Assembly: GCF_007988945.1 (NCBI RefSeq)
Contig: NZ_BJVC01000003.1
Location: 1-64,000 of the forward strand
From: Swaminathania salitolerans
GTDB taxonomy: Bacteria > Pseudomonadota > Alphaproteobacteria > Acetobacterales > Acetobacteraceae
Direction of reading: 5' to 3'
DNA: 64,000 nt
In this document: positions 8,125 through 16,646 of the stretch, one piece after another
How positions within the stretch are numbered: position 1 is the first letter of the stretch
Layout of the letters: each line of letters starts with the position of its first letter
Made by a program: the position numbers and the translations under genes
The notes under the pieces: generated by a model
Database searches by the model: none
What the model was told of the DNA's origin: nothing
The model's input: only the letters and a program-made list of their open reading frames with translations

Positions 8125-8496
8125 ATGCCCGCTGCCACCGTACTTCTTGTCGAGGATGACGATTCGATAGCCCTGATCGTGGATACGATCCTGACCGGTG
8201 CGGGCTACAGGGTCATGCAGGCCCGCAGCGCAGACGAAGCCCTTGTCCTGGCGGGGGAGATTCCTCCGGCCATTCTCGTCTCCGATCTCAATCTTCCGGG
8301 CGGGATGGGAGGCGATGCGCTCGCGCTCGCGCTGCGCGAAACCGTTCCGACGCTGGGTATCGTTCTCATTTCGGGTGATTTCGAGGATTCGTCGCGCCGG
8401 GACGATCTTGTCCCGGGTGCGATCATCCTGCCCAAACCTTTCCGGCGTGCGGAGCTGATGGCGGCCCTCGCAGAAACGGGCCGCGAGGCCTCCTGA
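8125..8496 (+). CDS. single-domain response regulator (CheY-like receiver)
   Basis: A 123-residue stand-alone receiver domain: VLLVEDDD (acidic pocket Asp11-13), phospho-acceptor Asp54 in LVSDLNLPGG, Ser in LISGDFE, and the conserved Lys in ILPKPFRRAE. There is no output domain, so it probably acts by protein-protein contact or in a phosphorelay. The in-frame ATG at 8095 is less likely, because GGGAG precedes the 8125 ATG at normal spacing. No sensor kinase is encoded nearby. The apt gene follows 65 bp downstream on the same strand. Confidence 0.88.
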   Translation: MPAATVLLVEDDDSIALIVDTILTGAGYRVMQARSADEALVLAGEIPPAILVSDLNLPGGMGGDALALALRETVPTLGIVLISGDFEDSSRRDDLVPGAIILPKPFRRAELMAALAETGREAS

Positions 8497-8561
8497 CATT
8501 TACAACCGGGACGCGACGCGGCTAGATGCCGCGCCCCTTGACGATGGAGACAGGCAGGATC

Positions 8562-9113
8562 ATGGCCCAGGATACGCAACGCGGTGAGCAACCGGAACTC
8601 GATCTGAAGAACTACATTCGCGAGATCCCCGATTTTCCCAAGCCGGGTATCCTGTTCTACGATATCTCGACCCTGATCCGGAATGCCGATGCGTGGCAGA
8701 TCGCAACGGCCCGCCTCACCCGCGCGATCGCGCCCTGGCAGCCGGACCTGCTCGCCGGAATCGAAAGCCGTGGCTTTCTGACGGCGGCACCTGTCGCGAT
8801 GCGTCTCGGCTGCGGGTTCATCATGCTGCGCAAGCCCGGCAAGCTTCCGGGCAAGACGATCTCGCTGCAATACGGCCTGGAATACGGTCAGGACGAGCTG
8901 CATATCCAGGAAGATGCCGTCAAGCCCGGCCAGCGCGTCGTGGTTCTGGACGATCTTCTTGCAACCGGCGGCACGCTCGCGGCCTCGATCCGTCTGCTCC
9001 AGAAGGTCGGTGCCGAAGTGGTCGGCACGTCGGTTCTGGTCGAGCTCGACGGTCTGGGCGGGCGCGACAGGCTCGATGTTCCGCTCCATTCCCTTCTGAC
9101 CTACCCGGCCTGA
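8562..9113 (+). CDS. apt: adenine phosphoribosyltransferase
   Basis: The 183-residue protein carries out purine salvage: adenine plus PRPP gives AMP and pyrophosphate in the cytoplasm. It shows the Apt hallmarks [18 protein letters not shown] at the N-terminus, AGIESRGFL, the RKPGKLPG loop and the PRPP-binding motif [16 protein letters not shown]. Upstream in-frame starts at 8526 and 8544 exist; the 8562 ATG is preferred because the result has normal Apt length and because CAGGCAGG precedes it. It is possibly co-transcribed with the nitroreductase gene 121 bp downstream. Confidence 0.95.
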   Translation: MAQDTQRGEQPELDLKNYIREIPDFPKPGILFYDISTLIRNADAWQIATARLTRAIAPWQPDLLAGIESRGFLTAAPVAMRLGCGFIMLRKPGKLPGKTISLQYGLEYGQDELHIQEDAVKPGQRVVVLDDLLATGGTLAASIRLLQKVGAEVVGTSVLVELDGLGGRDRLDVPLHSLLTYPA

Positions 9114-9116
9114 GCC

Positions 9117-9153
9117 GCAGGCCCCGGCCGAACCGGAGGCCCGGACTGAACCG
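9117..9153. repeat. imperfect 18-19-bp tandem duplication after apt
   Basis: Directly after the apt stop, a unit of the form AGGCCC(C)GG(C/A)C(C/T)GAACCG occurs twice with a few differences. It is one of several short duplications that follow stop codons in this window. Confidence 0.45.
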
Positions 9154-9234
9154 TCTGGAGGAGGAGCGCTTTCCCATCCCGGACGGTCAGGCCTTCCGGA
9201 CGGACCTGCCTTTTTCCATCGAAGGAGAAGACCC

Positions 9235-10068
9235 ATGACGGACCGCCTCGAGGCCCTGTGGCACGCACGATATCGCAACGCCCTGCCCGACAGGGTGGAC
9301 CGTGCCGTTCAGGCAGGGGGCGATCTGCTCGAGAGCCTGCTCGGGCATCGTTCCGTCCGGTCCTATCTGCCCGACGCGCTCCCGCCGGGCACGCTGGAGA
9401 AAGCCGTCGCAGCAGCCCAGTCGGCGGCGACCTCGAGCAACCTGCAAAGCTGGAGCGTGGTGGCGGTCGAGGATGCGGCCCGACGGTCCCGCCTTGCCGC
9501 CCTGTGCGGGAACCAGGCGCATATCGCGGTTGCGCCGCTCTTCATGGTCTGGCTCGCCGACCTCTCGCGCGTGGAGCGTATCGCCACGCGCGCCGGGCTC
9601 GACCATGGGGCGCTCGACCATACGGAGACATTCCTGGTCGCCACCATCGATGCAGCTCTTGCCGCCCAGAACGCGGTGGCCGCCCTGGAGGCAGCAGGGC
9701 TCGGCACCGTCTATATCGGCGGATTGCGCAATCATCCGGCAGAAATCGCAAAGGAACTGCACCTGCCGCAGCGCTGCATGGGAATGTTCGGCCTGTGCGT
9801 CGGATGGCCGGATCCGGGGCATCCCGCATCGATCAAGCCGCGCCTGCCCCAGGACGTCGTTCTGCATCGCGAGCATTACGACCCACGACAGGAGGAGGCA
9901 CTGATCGCCGCCTATGATGCCTGCGCCGATACCTTCCAGAAAGAGCAGGGCCTCCCCTCGCGCGCATGGTCCCTCACGGTCGCGGAGCGCCTGTCCGGAG
10001 CCGAACGTCTCGGTGGGCGGGAAACCATGCGCGAGAGCCTTGCGGCGCGGGGCTTTCCTCTCGCCTGA
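9235..10068 (+). CDS. nitroreductase family oxidoreductase (NfsA-like)
   Basis: A 277-residue flavin oxidoreductase of the NfsA/FRP type. Features are LLGHRSVRSYLPDALP near residue 40, AAQSAATSSNLQSWSVV (FMN phosphate binding), and the C-terminal GMFGLCVGWPDP with a following KPRLP segment characteristic of NAD(P)H-dependent nitroreductases. Family members reduce nitroaromatics, quinones or flavins; the physiological substrate is unknown. The start at 9235 has a strong GAAGGAGAA ribosome-binding site. It ends convergently with the lactate dehydrogenase gene, with a duplicated 15-mer between the two stops. Confidence 0.88.
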   Translation: MTDRLEALWHARYRNALPDRVDRAVQAGGDLLESLLGHRSVRSYLPDALPPGTLEKAVAAAQSAATSSNLQSWSVVAVEDAARRSRLAALCGNQAHIAVAPLFMVWLADLSRVERIATRAGLDHGALDHTETFLVATIDAALAAQNAVAALEAAGLGTVYIGGLRNHPAEIAKELHLPQRCMGMFGLCVGWPDPGHPASIKPRLPQDVVLHREHYDPRQEEALIAAYDACADTFQKEQGLPSRAWSLTVAERLSGAERLGGRETMRESLAARGFPLA

Positions 10069-10097
10069 CCCCCCGGACGCGCCTCGCCGCGCCCCGG

Positions 10098-10127
10098 GAT
10101 ATCGCAGCCGGTGATATCGCAGCCGGG
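10098..10127. repeat. 15-bp tandem duplication between nitroreductase and lldD
   Basis: GATATCGCAGCCGGT at 10098-10112 is followed by the near-identical GATATCGCAGCCGGG at 10113-10127. It fills the short spacer between two convergent genes. No terminator-like hairpin with a T-run is visible here. Confidence 0.75.
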
Positions 10128-10134
10128 CAACCGG

Positions 10135-11271
10135 TCAGAGACGCGCGAGACTCTGCGAAGACAGCTCACCGATCGAACGGGCACCGGTGAGGGTCATCGC
10201 AACGCGCAGTTCCTTTTCCATCAGCTCGAGCAGGGTCTCGACGCCGCACCGCCCGGCAGCGGCAAGGGCATAGATATAGGAGCGCCCCAGCAGCACGGCA
10301 TCGGCGCCCAGAGCGATCATCCGTGCGATGTCGAGCCCCGAGCGGATTCCGGAATCGGCGAGAACCGCAATCTCCCCCTTCACGACCTCGGCAATGGCAG
10401 GCAAGGCGCGACAGCTCGAGAGAACGCCGTCGAGCTGCCTGCCGCCATGGTTGGAGACGACCACGCCATCGGCGCCGAAACGAACGGCGTCGCGTGCATC
10501 TTCCGGGTCGAGAATACCCTTGATGATCATCGACCCCTTCCAGAACGTCCTGATCCATTCCAGATCCCGCCAGCTGATCCCGGAATCGAAATTGCAGGCC
10601 AGCCAGCCGATATAGTCTTCCAGCCCCGTCGGATTGCCCCGATAGGCCGAGATATTGCCGAGATCGTGCGGCCTTCCGTTCAGCCCCACATCCCACGCCC
10701 AGCGCGGGTGCGTGGCGGCCTGGACGATCCGCCGCAGGGCCGCGAACGGACCCGACATGCCCGAATGAACATCGCGATACCGTGCGCCGGGCGTCGGCAT
10801 GTCCACGGTGAAGACAAGGGTCGTGATGCCCGCCGCCTGCGCCCGTTCGAGCACGTTGCGCATGAAGCCCCTGTCCCGGAGGACATAGAGCTGGAACCAG
10901 ATCGGTGCCGGGGACTGACTCTGCACCTCCTCGATCGGGCAGACAGAGACGGTCGAGAGCGTGAACGGTATGCCCTTGCGTGCCGCCGCGCGGGCTGCCT
11001 GAACCTCACCCCGGCGGGCGTACATACCGGTCAGCCCGACCGGCGCCAGCGCGGCTGGCAGGGCCAGTTTCTGACCCAGCAACGTGGTCGAGCAGTCCAG
11101 CCCTGACACGTTGCGCAGGATGCGCTGGCGCAGCGCGATATCCGACAGATCCAGCTGGTTGCGCTGCATCGTGTGTTCCGCATAGGCGCCACCATCGATG
11201 TAGTGGAACAGGAATGGCGGCAGCCTGCGGCGGGCAGCCTCGCGGAAATCGGTCGGCGCGGATATCAGCAT
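10135..11271 (-). CDS. lldD: FMN-dependent L-lactate dehydrogenase / alpha-hydroxy-acid dehydrogenase
   Basis: The 378-residue protein oxidises L-lactate (or a related 2-hydroxy acid) to pyruvate and passes electrons to the respiratory chain from the inner face of the membrane. It shows the family N-terminus [21 protein letters not shown], the [12 protein letters not shown] segment typical of LldD, the active-site motif [12 protein letters not shown] with catalytic His, and the FMN-phosphate loop [29 protein letters not shown]. Length is normal. The start at 11271 is preceded by GGGGGA. No LldP or LldR is nearby. The upstream beta-propeller gene ends only 52 bp away, so co-transcription is possible. 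Confidence 0.93.
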   Translation of the reverse strand: MLISAPTDFREAARRRLPPFLFHYIDGGAYAEHTMQRNQLDLSDIALRQRILRNVSGLDCSTTLLGQKLALPAALAPVGLTGMYARRGEVQAARAAARKGIPFTLSTVSVCPIEEVQSQSPAPIWFQLYVLRDRGFMRNVLERAQAAGITTLVFTVDMPTPGARYRDVHSGMSGPFAALRRIVQAATHPRWAWDVGLNGRPHDLGNISAYRGNPTGLEDYIGWLACNFDSGISWRDLEWIRTFWKGSMIIKGILDPEDARDAVRFGADGVVVSNHGGRQLDGVLSSCRALPAIAEVVKGEIAVLADSGIRSGLDIARMIALGADAVLLGRSYIYALAAAGRCGVETLLELMEKELRVAMTLTGARSIGELSSQSLARL

Positions 11272-11323
11272 GGTTCGGTCCCCCTTCCTTTTCCTGTTCT
11301 TCCCCGCTCCCGGGACGACCGGC

Positions 11324-12658
11324 TCAGCGCAGGATACCCGTATGCCCCACGCTGTAGCGCCCCGGCTGCGGCCATACCGTCAGGCCGTGCGGCTCGGCGC
11401 CAACGGGGATCTTCCTGACGGCCCCCGTTTGGGTATCGATCGCATAGACCACGTCGTCGAAGCGTCCGGAAAGCCAGAGCAGCTTTCCGTCGGCGCTGAC
11501 ATTGCCCATATCGGGACTGCCACCACCGGGAATCGGCCAGGTCCTGACCACCTTGTCCGTGGCGAAATCGATCACGGAGACGCTGCCCGGGCTGTGACGC
11601 GGACCGTGGATCCTGTGCGAGCCGCGATTGGCCACATACATGAACTTGCCGTCCCTGCTGGGATATTCGCCATGCGTGCCCGGACCGGTCGGGATGAAGC
11701 CCGTCTCCTTGAAGCTGTCTCCATCGACCACGAAGACACCATCGGCATGCATGTCGGCAATATAGAATTTATGCCCGTCCGGTGCCGTCAGGATATCCTG
11801 CGGCATGCCGCCCCTCGAAAGCTTGAGATAGCCCATGAGCTTGAGATTGACCGTATCGACCTTCGCCAGATAGCCGCCGAACTCGCAGGTGAAGATGGCG
11901 TAACGACCGTCGATCGAGAAATCGGCGTGATTGATGCCCTTGCATTGCGGGGCCTCGACCGAACCGAGCAGCGCCATGCTGTGCGGATCGCGGAAGTCCA
12001 GACGCTTGTGCGCCTCCGCCACCGTGATGGCATATTTTCCGTCCGGCGTGAAATACATGTTGTACGGATCGTCGACGGTCACCGCCGGGCCGGGCTTGCC
12101 CGTATGCGGGTCGATCGGTGTCAGGCTGCCGTCATTGCTGCCCTCGGCATTGTTCGTGACCCATAGCGTGCGCAGATCCCAGCTCGGCACGACATGTTGC
12201 GGGCTGCGACCGACCTTGAACGTATCGATGACCTTGAAGCTGGCCGGATCGATGACAGAGACGCTGTTGCCGCGCAGATTCGGCACATAGACCCGGGCCG
12301 GATCTCCCGCGACGGCCGGAGCGATCTTGCCTGCCTCGGTCTCGCTGTAGATGTTGTGCGGATCGACGACCGGCGGCATTCCGGGAATCGTCTCGACAGC
12401 CGCACTGGCGGCTGCTGCGGACGAACCCGGGAGGGCGGCGCGCTCTGTCTGGCCCGATGCTGTCGAGGCATTTCCGGCGCCAGAGGAGGGGGTGCCAGAG
12501 GAAGGCGTGCCTGAGGGGGAGGTGCCAGTAGCGGCCGGGTTAGCGCCCGGGTTAGCGGCCGGGGTGGCAGCCGGGGGGGTGGTCTCCTGCGCGAGCGCGG
12601 TGGTCGCGAGCATCAACCCGGCAAGCGACGCGATGACTGAGTGACGTGAGAACTTCAT
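11324..12658 (-). CDS. exported YVTN-type beta-propeller protein
   Basis: The 444-residue protein begins with a signal peptide (about residues 1-23, ending ATTALAQ). A Pro/Ala/Gly/Ser-rich linker (about 24-90) contains short repeats ([20 protein letters not shown]). The rest is a seven-bladed propeller with YVTN-like repeats such as [52 protein letters not shown] and [15 protein letters not shown]. Such propellers are periplasmic or surface proteins, sometimes linked to PQQ enzymes or metal metabolism; no catalytic site is recognisable. The longer open frame up to 13276 is rejected, because it would overlap the creatininase-like gene and remove the signal peptide from the N-terminus. That gene ends 25 bp upstream on the same strand, suggesting an operon. 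Confidence 0.85.
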   Translation of the reverse strand: MKFSRHSVIASLAGLMLATTALAQETTPPAATPAANPGANPAATGTSPSGTPSSGTPSSGAGNASTASGQTERAALPGSSAAAASAAVETIPGMPPVVDPHNIYSETEAGKIAPAVAGDPARVYVPNLRGNSVSVIDPASFKVIDTFKVGRSPQHVVPSWDLRTLWVTNNAEGSNDGSLTPIDPHTGKPGPAVTVDDPYNMYFTPDGKYAITVAEAHKRLDFRDPHSMALLGSVEAPQCKGINHADFSIDGRYAIFTCEFGGYLAKVDTVNLKLMGYLKLSRGGMPQDILTAPDGHKFYIADMHADGVFVVDGDSFKETGFIPTGPGTHGEYPSRDGKFMYVANRGSHRIHGPRHSPGSVSVIDFATDKVVRTWPIPGGGSPDMGNVSADGKLLWLSGRFDDVVYAIDTQTGAVRKIPVGAEPHGLTVWPQPGRYSVGHTGILR

Positions 12659-12683
12659 CGATACTCCTTGATGACACCCCGCC

Positions 12684-13526
12684 TCAGCGGGTTTTGCCGA
12701 GAGCGGCAAGCGCCGCCTCCAGCTGGATATCCGTGCCGATCCGCCCGAGCGCCGCCGTGGCCGGTCGCGGATCTCCCCCATAGACGCCCTCGGCGGCGGT
12801 CGGCAGACCGGCCTTGCGCAGAGCGTCCTGCCGCACCATCGTGGGGTCGATGGCGAGCATGAGCGCGGTATCGCTGAGATCGGCATGCTTGCCGAGATCG
12901 CCACCGAACCCCCTCTCGCGCAACGCCTGTGCATAGCGCGTGCCGATACTGTCGTAATAGGCACCGAGATAGAGGGCCTGGGCCGCATTGTGCCACTTAT
13001 GATCCAGCTTCGCGACCGCTGCCTTGAGATAGGACAAATAGCCGCCGTGATCGGCGATGAAAACGATGCGTCTGAATCCCTGCACGCGGAAGCTCTCCGC
13101 CGCCCCCTCGAGAAGCCCCTCGAACACTGCCGGGGGAATCGAGATCGTGCCGGGAAAACGCATATGCGAGGTCCGGGGCGTCGTGCTGCCCTCGGGAACA
13201 TAGGCGATGACGGGCGCGACGAGCGCATCGCCGAGACGGCGCGCGATGCGCTCGGCCTGGGCCGCCGCCCGGACATTATGCTTGCCGACCGCGATATAGG
13301 GACCGCTCTGCTCCGTACCGCCTACAGGGATGATGATCGTGCGCGTGCCCTCACGAAGACGTGCCGCGATTTCGGTCCAGGTCAGCGCAGCAAACGCAAC
13401 GGTTCTTTCCCGCACCACGCTGCCGGAGCCGGCCTGTGCTGCGGCGGATCCGGAGAAGATGACGGTCGCCAGACCGCAGAATACCGCGGAACGAACGGCC
13501 TGTTTCAGACGTCGGAGAACGTGCAC
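12684..13526 (-). CDS. exported creatininase-family protein
   Basis: With a GTG start at 13526 the 280-residue protein has a signal peptide (basic start, hydrophobic AVFCGLATVIFSG, cleavage after SAAAQ), followed by a creatininase-family domain. That domain has IIIPVGGTEQSGPYIAVGKHN near residue 60, RFPGTISIPP, IVFIADHGGYLSYL and KHADLSDTALMLAIDP. The family contains metal-dependent amidohydrolases (creatininase, MftE, FAPy deformylase) that usually read EQHGPHLPLxTD at the first site. Here the His after Gln is Ser and the Asp position reads His, so the metal site is atypical. An exported member is unusual. The ribosome-binding site is weak, so the start is uncertain. Likely co-transcribed with the propeller gene. 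Confidence 0.78.
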   Translation of the reverse strand: MHVLRRLKQAVRSAVFCGLATVIFSGSAAAQAGSGSVVRERTVAFAALTWTEIAARLREGTRTIIIPVGGTEQSGPYIAVGKHNVRAAAQAERIARRLGDALVAPVIAYVPEGSTTPRTSHMRFPGTISIPPAVFEGLLEGAAESFRVQGFRRIVFIADHGGYLSYLKAAVAKLDHKWHNAAQALYLGAYYDSIGTRYAQALRERGFGGDLGKHADLSDTALMLAIDPTMVRQDALRKAGLPTAAEGVYGGDPRPATAALGRIGTDIQLEAALAALGKTR

Positions 13527-13920
13527 GACCGGATATCCCGCCCTGTCAGAGGTAAAGCTTCTGGAACAGATCCCGCGCCAGCGATATCGCCCCGATGAGA
13601 AAAGCCGCACCGGAGAGAACGGAACACGAAGCGACGCGGTGGCGGTGCGCCACCGACCGTCTCCTGCACCCGTCTCTTCCGCCCGGACCCTTGTCGCTGA
13701 ACCGTCCACCTGAACCGCCACCCCGAACCGCCATCCTGAATATCCAACCCGCATCTTCACCCGGGACGCCCGCTCCGGGACGATCCCCAGGACCGATCCC
13801 CAGGGTCGGTCCTCCGGGCCTATCCCCCGGGCCGGTCTTGCATCGAGTGTTGCAGAGTTTTGCCTCGCAGGCCATATCTCCCCCCTCCCTTCTTCCCTCC
13901 CTGCAAGGAATGCCGTCCTC
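13527..13920. other. GC-rich spacer with inverted and degenerate repeats
   Basis: No gene is supported in this 394-bp divergent spacer. Positions 13760-13845 are built from runs of the type CCGGGAC, GATCCCCAGG and TCCCCCGGGCC. They include an inverted repeat AGGACCGA (13789-13796) / TCGGTCCT (13806-13813). Open frames here are Pro/Arg/Gly-rich artefacts of composition. The spacer must hold the divergent promoters of the creatininase-like and DUF2721 genes. Confidence 0.45.
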
Positions 13921-14433
13921 ATGGCTCTCGATCCCGTCGGGCTCAACGCCCTTCTCGCGCCGGAACCGATCGACAGCGTTGCCCATGTCATTCAGGTTGC
14001 TCTCACCCCGGTCTTCATGCTGTCGGGCGTGGCCTCCCTGCTGACGCTCTTCAACACGCGCCTTGCACGGGTTTCCGACCATGTGGAAGAAGTGGCGCAT
14101 CGTCTGCAGGACCAGACGGACGACCCCCGGGAAACAGCGCGGCTCGAGCGGCATCGCGCGCGTCTGCGTCAGCGCGTCTTTGCGCTGGATTGCGCGATCA
14201 TGCTGGGTGGGGTCGGCGGCGCCTCGACATGCGGGGCTGCTCTGGCCCTGTTTTTCGGCAGTCTCCACAACAGTCAGACGGTTGCGTGGCTCATCGTCCT
14301 GTTCGGCGGCGCGCTGGGATGCACGGTTGCCGCGCTCTCGGCCTTTCTCGCCGATACGCTTCTCGCGTGGCACGGGCTGAAAAGGGACGGTGCGCTGCCA
14401 AAGCCCGTTTCCGTCGTCAAGGCAACAAGATAG
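13921..14433 (+). CDS. DUF2721 membrane protein
   Basis: A 170-residue protein with three hydrophobic segments (about 20-45, 85-110 and 118-145). It shows the DUF2721 pattern: a start near HVIQVALTPVFMLSGVASLLTLFNTRLARVSDHV, then a basic/acidic coiled stretch RLERHRARLRQR, and the paired C-terminal membrane helices. The family function is unknown; it is widespread in Proteobacteria and predicted to sit in the inner membrane. The start at 13921 follows AAGGA at about 13 nt. It is monocistronic by spacing; the next small gene has its own ribosome-binding site. Confidence 0.85.
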   Translation: MALDPVGLNALLAPEPIDSVAHVIQVALTPVFMLSGVASLLTLFNTRLARVSDHVEEVAHRLQDQTDDPRETARLERHRARLRQRVFALDCAIMLGGVGGASTCGAALALFFGSLHNSQTVAWLIVLFGGALGCTVAALSAFLADTLLAWHGLKRDGALPKPVSVVKATR

Positions 14434-14512
14434 CGGCTGCCTGTGCCCGCAGCGTAATTTAATTTCTATTTGCGCCGATAAATAAAGAGGAAAATAAAAC
14501 AGGGAGTGTTCC

Positions 14513-14545
14513 ATGCGCTTCTTGCATTGCTGGAGCGCGTTTTAG
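14513..14545 (+). CDS. possible 10-codon leader peptide
   Basis: An ATG with a good site (AGGGAGTG 5-10 nt upstream) opens a 10-codon frame (MRFLHCWSAF, stop TAG) 69 bp before the 43-residue membrane peptide. It follows an AT-rich patch at 14455-14500 that could contain a promoter. It contains His, Cys and Trp, but the following sequence does not form clear alternative hairpins. It could be a leader peptide, or chance. Confidence 0.25.
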   Translation: MRFLHCWSAF

Positions 14546-14613
14546 GCGATTGTCCCGGTTCGGGTTTGAGCGTTGTTAGCGCAGCCACACACAGACCAAA
14601 TCAGGAAAAACCA

Positions 14614-14745
14614 ATGTTCTCCGCCGAATTCCTCATGCTCGTCTCTCATCCGCTCAGCGCGCTCAGCGCTCTGACCATGATCTCGTTCATCCCCGTCATT
14701 GGCGCACTTCTCGTCGCAACGATCGCGGCCGACCGTACCGCCTGA
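14614..14745 (+). CDS. small membrane protein, 43 residues
   Basis: The short gene has an AGGA site 8 nt before the ATG and encodes a peptide with one strongly hydrophobic segment (about residues 14-36, containing SALTMISFIPVIGALLVATI). A longer frame from a GTG at 14506 is less likely, because its first 36 residues show no typical protein pattern. No family is recognised. It is followed by an inverted repeat. Single-span peptides of this size often modulate membrane complexes, but nothing here points to a partner. Confidence 0.5.
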   Translation: MFSAEFLMLVSHPLSALSALTMISFIPVIGALLVATIAADRTA

Positions 14746-14754
14746 GTATCGATA

Positions 14755-14789
14755 AAGTAACGGATTCCTTTCCGGACTTCCCGTTACTT
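14755..14789 (+). terminator. inverted repeat after the small membrane gene
   Basis: AAGTAACGG (14755-14763) and CCGTTACTT (14781-14789) form a perfect 9-bp stem with a 17-nt loop, 10 bp after the stop codon. There is no T-run, so a terminator role is only likely from position. Confidence 0.45.
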
Positions 14790-14985
14790 CGTGGACTGCG
14801 ACCGGGGCGCAGTTCGCATCCTGTTACGGGTCGCCCCGTCTCCGGTTCGTCCTCTCCCCCGGCTTTTCTCTTCCGACAAGCCCGATCATCCCGCGGGCAC
14901 GCATGCGGGACACCCCACCCGACCGGATTTCCCGGTCCCGCCCTTTCTCCGGTCCCGTGGCCTCTCAGGTCCTTCTCCTGCGCTT

Positions 14986-16638
14986 CTATCTCTTCATCGG
15001 CGCGTAGAGGCCGAGATCCAGATGATGGCCGTTCGAATAGTTGAGACCGTTGACCCGGCCGTACTCGGTCAGATCGTATCCCTGCGCCGTCATGGCCGTC
15101 GTCAAAGCGGGCAGGTCCTTGCGATCGACGAGCACCAGCGCACAGGCGTCGTGCCGGCTCAGGAACTCCGCTGCATCCCTCACACCGAGAAACCGCGTGT
15201 TCGACCCGGTCAGAAAGGCAAGACTCGGCTCCGAATACGAGACCGAGACGAGAATGCTCTCATTGCAGGGACGGTAATCGTCGAAAAGCGAGGCCGCACG
15301 CGGCGCAAGCTGGAGCAGGCCCAGATTGGGAATGACGGTCAGGAAGATCCCGGCATGAATGATGACGGCCGACGCGATCGCCATCCATGCCGCCCGCAGG
15401 CGCTGCGCGCGGTAGAGCAGCCAGAGAGCCCCGAGAATGAGGGGGAGCGCACCGAGCGAAGCGATCAGGGATGCCGGTTCGATCCGATGCTCGCTTTTCC
15501 ACAGCAGAACCGTTCCGGCGACGGCAAAGGCGAGCGAGAGAACGGACCAGAGCACCGCATACAGCCCCAGCAGCCCTCTGGCCCAACCCGCAGCCGGCCG
15601 ACGCAGGGGCCAGCAGACGAGGCTTGCTGCCGTGAGAAGCGCAATGGCCGGATAGGTCGGCAGGACATAATGAGGGAGCTTGGTCGCTATGGCCTCGAAG
15701 ACGAGCCAGTGAGGCACGATCCAGCACAGGAGAAACCGTATTGCGGGTTCGCGATGCCGGGCCCAGATGGCCGGCAGCCCAAGCACGAAGAACAGCGAAC
15801 CGGGCCAGAATGCGAGAAGAAAGACGCCGACATGAAACCCGGGTGGCAGGCCGTGTGCCTGCTGACCATGGCCTATCTTCCCGAGGAAATTGGTTCCGAC
15901 GGCGCGTGAGAAGAACGTGCCGTGACTGACGACACCGATCGCGATACACCAGGGCGCGACCACTGCGAGGGTGACGAGCCAGCCCCAACGGGGGCGCAGA
16001 CGCGAGAACCAGCGCGCCTGACGCTCGATCACACGCAAGGCGAGCGGGGTCGCAATGCCGGGAATCAGAACCACAGGCCCCTTGAGCATCAGACCGCAAC
16101 CCAGGGCGCCCCAGTAGAGCCAGGCGAAACCCACCGGCGTGTCACGCCCCTGCCTGTCATCCATATAGGCGCGCAGCAGGGCCGTCTCGACCAGAAGAAT
16201 ATCGAGCAGCAGCACCGTATCGATCGTGGCCATCCGCCCTTCGGCGGTAAGGAGCGTCGAGACCGCAAGCAGGGCCGCAGCGAGAAGACCGGCCACCCCT
16301 CCGAAAAGGGAGGCGCCGAGATAGGCCGTGAGCGTGACGGCGGATACGGCTGCGATCAGGCTCGGAATCCGGTAGGGCCAGGCCACATGACGCTCGCCGC
16401 GACCCGAGAAGATCTGCTGCGCCGCCGCCTCGAGCCAGTAGATTCCGGCAGGCTGAAGGTAACGCGGCTGGTCGAGAAAGCGCACATCGACGAAATTGCC
16501 GCTCTCGATCATCTGCGCCGAGGCTTCCATATAACGCGGCTCGTCACGATCGAGGGGAACGAGGCTCATGCGTCCGGGAAGGAAGATGAGGAGGGTCAGC
16601 AGAGCCACACCGCAATAGTGGCGCCAGGTCAGTGTCAT
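14986..16638 (-). CDS. ArnT/PMT-2 family membrane glycosyltransferase
   Basis: The 550-residue protein has the GT-C layout: an N-terminal membrane helix, then the acidic periplasmic loop motif PLDRDEPRYMEASAQMIES (catalytic-type Asp/Glu) and YLQPAGIYWLEAAAQ. About eleven hydrophobic segments and a C-terminal soluble domain follow. Such enzymes transfer a sugar from a polyprenyl phosphate carrier to lipid A or other periplasmic acceptors. An upstream start at 16695 would overlap the previous gene by 49 bp; 16638 fits with GAGGG upstream and an 8-bp gap. It is translationally linked to the GT2 gene, which probably makes its donor. The sugar and acceptor are unknown. Confidence 0.85.
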   Translation of the reverse strand: MTLTWRHYCGVALLTLLIFLPGRMSLVPLDRDEPRYMEASAQMIESGNFVDVRFLDQPRYLQPAGIYWLEAAAQQIFSGRGERHVAWPYRIPSLIAAVSAVTLTAYLGASLFGGVAGLLAAALLAVSTLLTAEGRMATIDTVLLLDILLVETALLRAYMDDRQGRDTPVGFAWLYWGALGCGLMLKGPVVLIPGIATPLALRVIERQARWFSRLRPRWGWLVTLAVVAPWCIAIGVVSHGTFFSRAVGTNFLGKIGHGQQAHGLPPGFHVGVFLLAFWPGSLFFVLGLPAIWARHREPAIRFLLCWIVPHWLVFEAIATKLPHYVLPTYPAIALLTAASLVCWPLRRPAAGWARGLLGLYAVLWSVLSLAFAVAGTVLLWKSEHRIEPASLIASLGALPLILGALWLLYRAQRLRAAWMAIASAVIIHAGIFLTVIPNLGLLQLAPRAASLFDDYRPCNESILVSVSYSEPSLAFLTGSNTRFLGVRDAAEFLSRHDACALVLVDRKDLPALTTAMTAQGYDLTEYGRVNGLNYSNGHHLDLGLYAPMKR

Positions 16639-16646
16639 GAAAACCC

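Noticed and set aside
11324-13276. One 650-residue gene covering the propeller and part of the creatininase-like gene
   Set aside because: The signal peptide starts at 12658 and the upstream part is the creatininase gene read in another frame.
13760-13845. Mobile-element end or REP element
   Set aside because: The repeats are degenerate and occur only once in the window, with no transposase or target-site duplication.
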